This document shows positions 63,785 through 64,000 of a DNA stretch of 64,000 nt, piece after piece. The DNA comes from Methylobacterium sp. W2 (GTDB lineage Bacteria > Pseudomonadota > Alphaproteobacteria > Rhizobiales > Beijerinckiaceae). Each line of letters opens with the position of its first letter. Position 1 is the stretch's first letter. The notes under the pieces are model-generated. The model was given only the letters and a program-made list of their open reading frames with translations, did not search any database and was not told the origin of the DNA. The DNA lies in assembly GCF_020662345.1 (NCBI RefSeq), contig NZ_VMOA01000001.1, positions 62,001-126,000 of the forward strand. Direction: 5' to 3'. The translations under genes and the position numbers were made by a program.

Positions 63785-64000
63785 TCAGGCGGGCTTCGTC
63801 CGCGACCGGTCGAAGATCGCCACGAGGAGGCCACCGCCCGAGAGCAGGGCGCCGACCGCGCAGACGCCGGGCCACCCCGCTATCAGGAAAGCCTGCGAGC
63901 CGGCGAAGGCCCCCAGCGCCCCGAACACGAACATCACCGTGAACAGCACGGTGTTGACCCGGCCCCTGGCGCCGGGAACGAGGGCGTAGGCTCGGGTCTG
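63785..64000 (-). CDS. MFS transporter, C-terminal part (truncated by window edge)
   Basis: Seventy-one codons are visible before the TGA at 63785. They encode 'QTRAYALVPGARGRVNTVLF', a long helix ('TVMFVFGALGAFAGSQAFLI'), and a last helix ('VCAVGALLSGGGLLVAIF') ending DRSRTKPA. This looks like the last two helices of an MFS transporter of the type with a 'NQTR.Y.L.P.ARGR.NT' loop. The 5' part lies beyond the window. It is convergent with cobC, the stops being adjacent. Confidence 0.75.
   Translation of the reverse strand, partial: QTRAYALVPGARGRVNTVLFTVMFVFGALGAFAGSQAFLIAGWPGVCAVGALLSGGGLLVAIFDRSRTKPA

Noticed and set aside
40000..64000. CRISPR array or phage genes
   Set aside because: Repeats present are dispersed palindromes of different spacing, not regularly spaced direct repeats, and no cas, integrase or structural phage genes are seen.

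Overview
The window is GC-rich, gene-dense chromosomal DNA from an alphaproteobacterium, probably a member of the Methylobacteriaceae. That placement is an inference from the gene families (RcdA/DUF1465, MEKHLA, BcsS, HmuQ-like protein, aerobic CobG/CobN cobalamin pathway, Cys-less L31) and from dispersed palindromic repeats; no 16S gene is present. I see no tRNA, rRNA, CRISPR array or intact insertion sequence.

Positions 1-30000 are mostly housekeeping. After an AT-rich, apparently gene-free edge come rpmH-rnpA-yidC-engB-DUF423 (minus strand), rcdA and rpmE, an MsbA-type ABC exporter, dnaE, an HxlR regulator divergent from an SDR, VanZ and MEKHLA proteins, putA, chaC, a lipoprotein gene, recO-parC, a frameshifted small membrane protein gene, infA and a LivJ-type binding protein. 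A four-gene set (two XdhC-like proteins, a molybdopterin-binding protein, a MobA-like nucleotidyltransferase) should mature a molybdenum hydroxylase encoded elsewhere. Next is a light/DNA-repair group: a DUF2256 protein, a formyltransferase-like protein, a degenerate SDR and an FeS-type photolyase.

Positions 30769-32518 hold a clear insertion: an AT-rich methyltransferase gene between two 232-bp direct repeats made of the 3' ends of the photolyase gene and bcsS. Beyond it lie bcsS, exoD, a zinc uptake locus (znuB-znuC-small membrane protein, with zur divergent and a candidate Zur box), an exopolysaccharide priming glycosyltransferase, an HmuQ-like heme-degrading monooxygenase and an XRE regulator.

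Positions 40053-63784 are an almost complete aerobic cobalamin island. A cobalamin riboswitch at about 55562-55742 (minus strand) leads cbtB-cbtA-DUF1636-cobW-DUF4349-cobN-cobG-cobH-cobI-cobJ, nearly all translationally coupled. cobL-cobE-cobM-cobB form a second minus-strand operon, with cobK divergent. cobU-cobO-(chorismate-lyase-like)-cobQ run the other way from the riboswitch region; cbiB and cobC lie beyond an MFS transporter and a DUF3616 protein. Together these make corrin from precorrin-2, insert cobalt, adenosylate, amidate and attach aminopropanol. cobA, cobF, cobS/cobT, cobV and the lower-ligand genes are not in the window.

The most unusual signal is that palindromic repetitive elements have entered coding DNA of this island without breaking it: one is read in frame inside cobN, one inside cobG, and one seems to supply the ribosome-binding site of cobE. 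This resembles Rickettsia palindromic elements but involves different sequence families.
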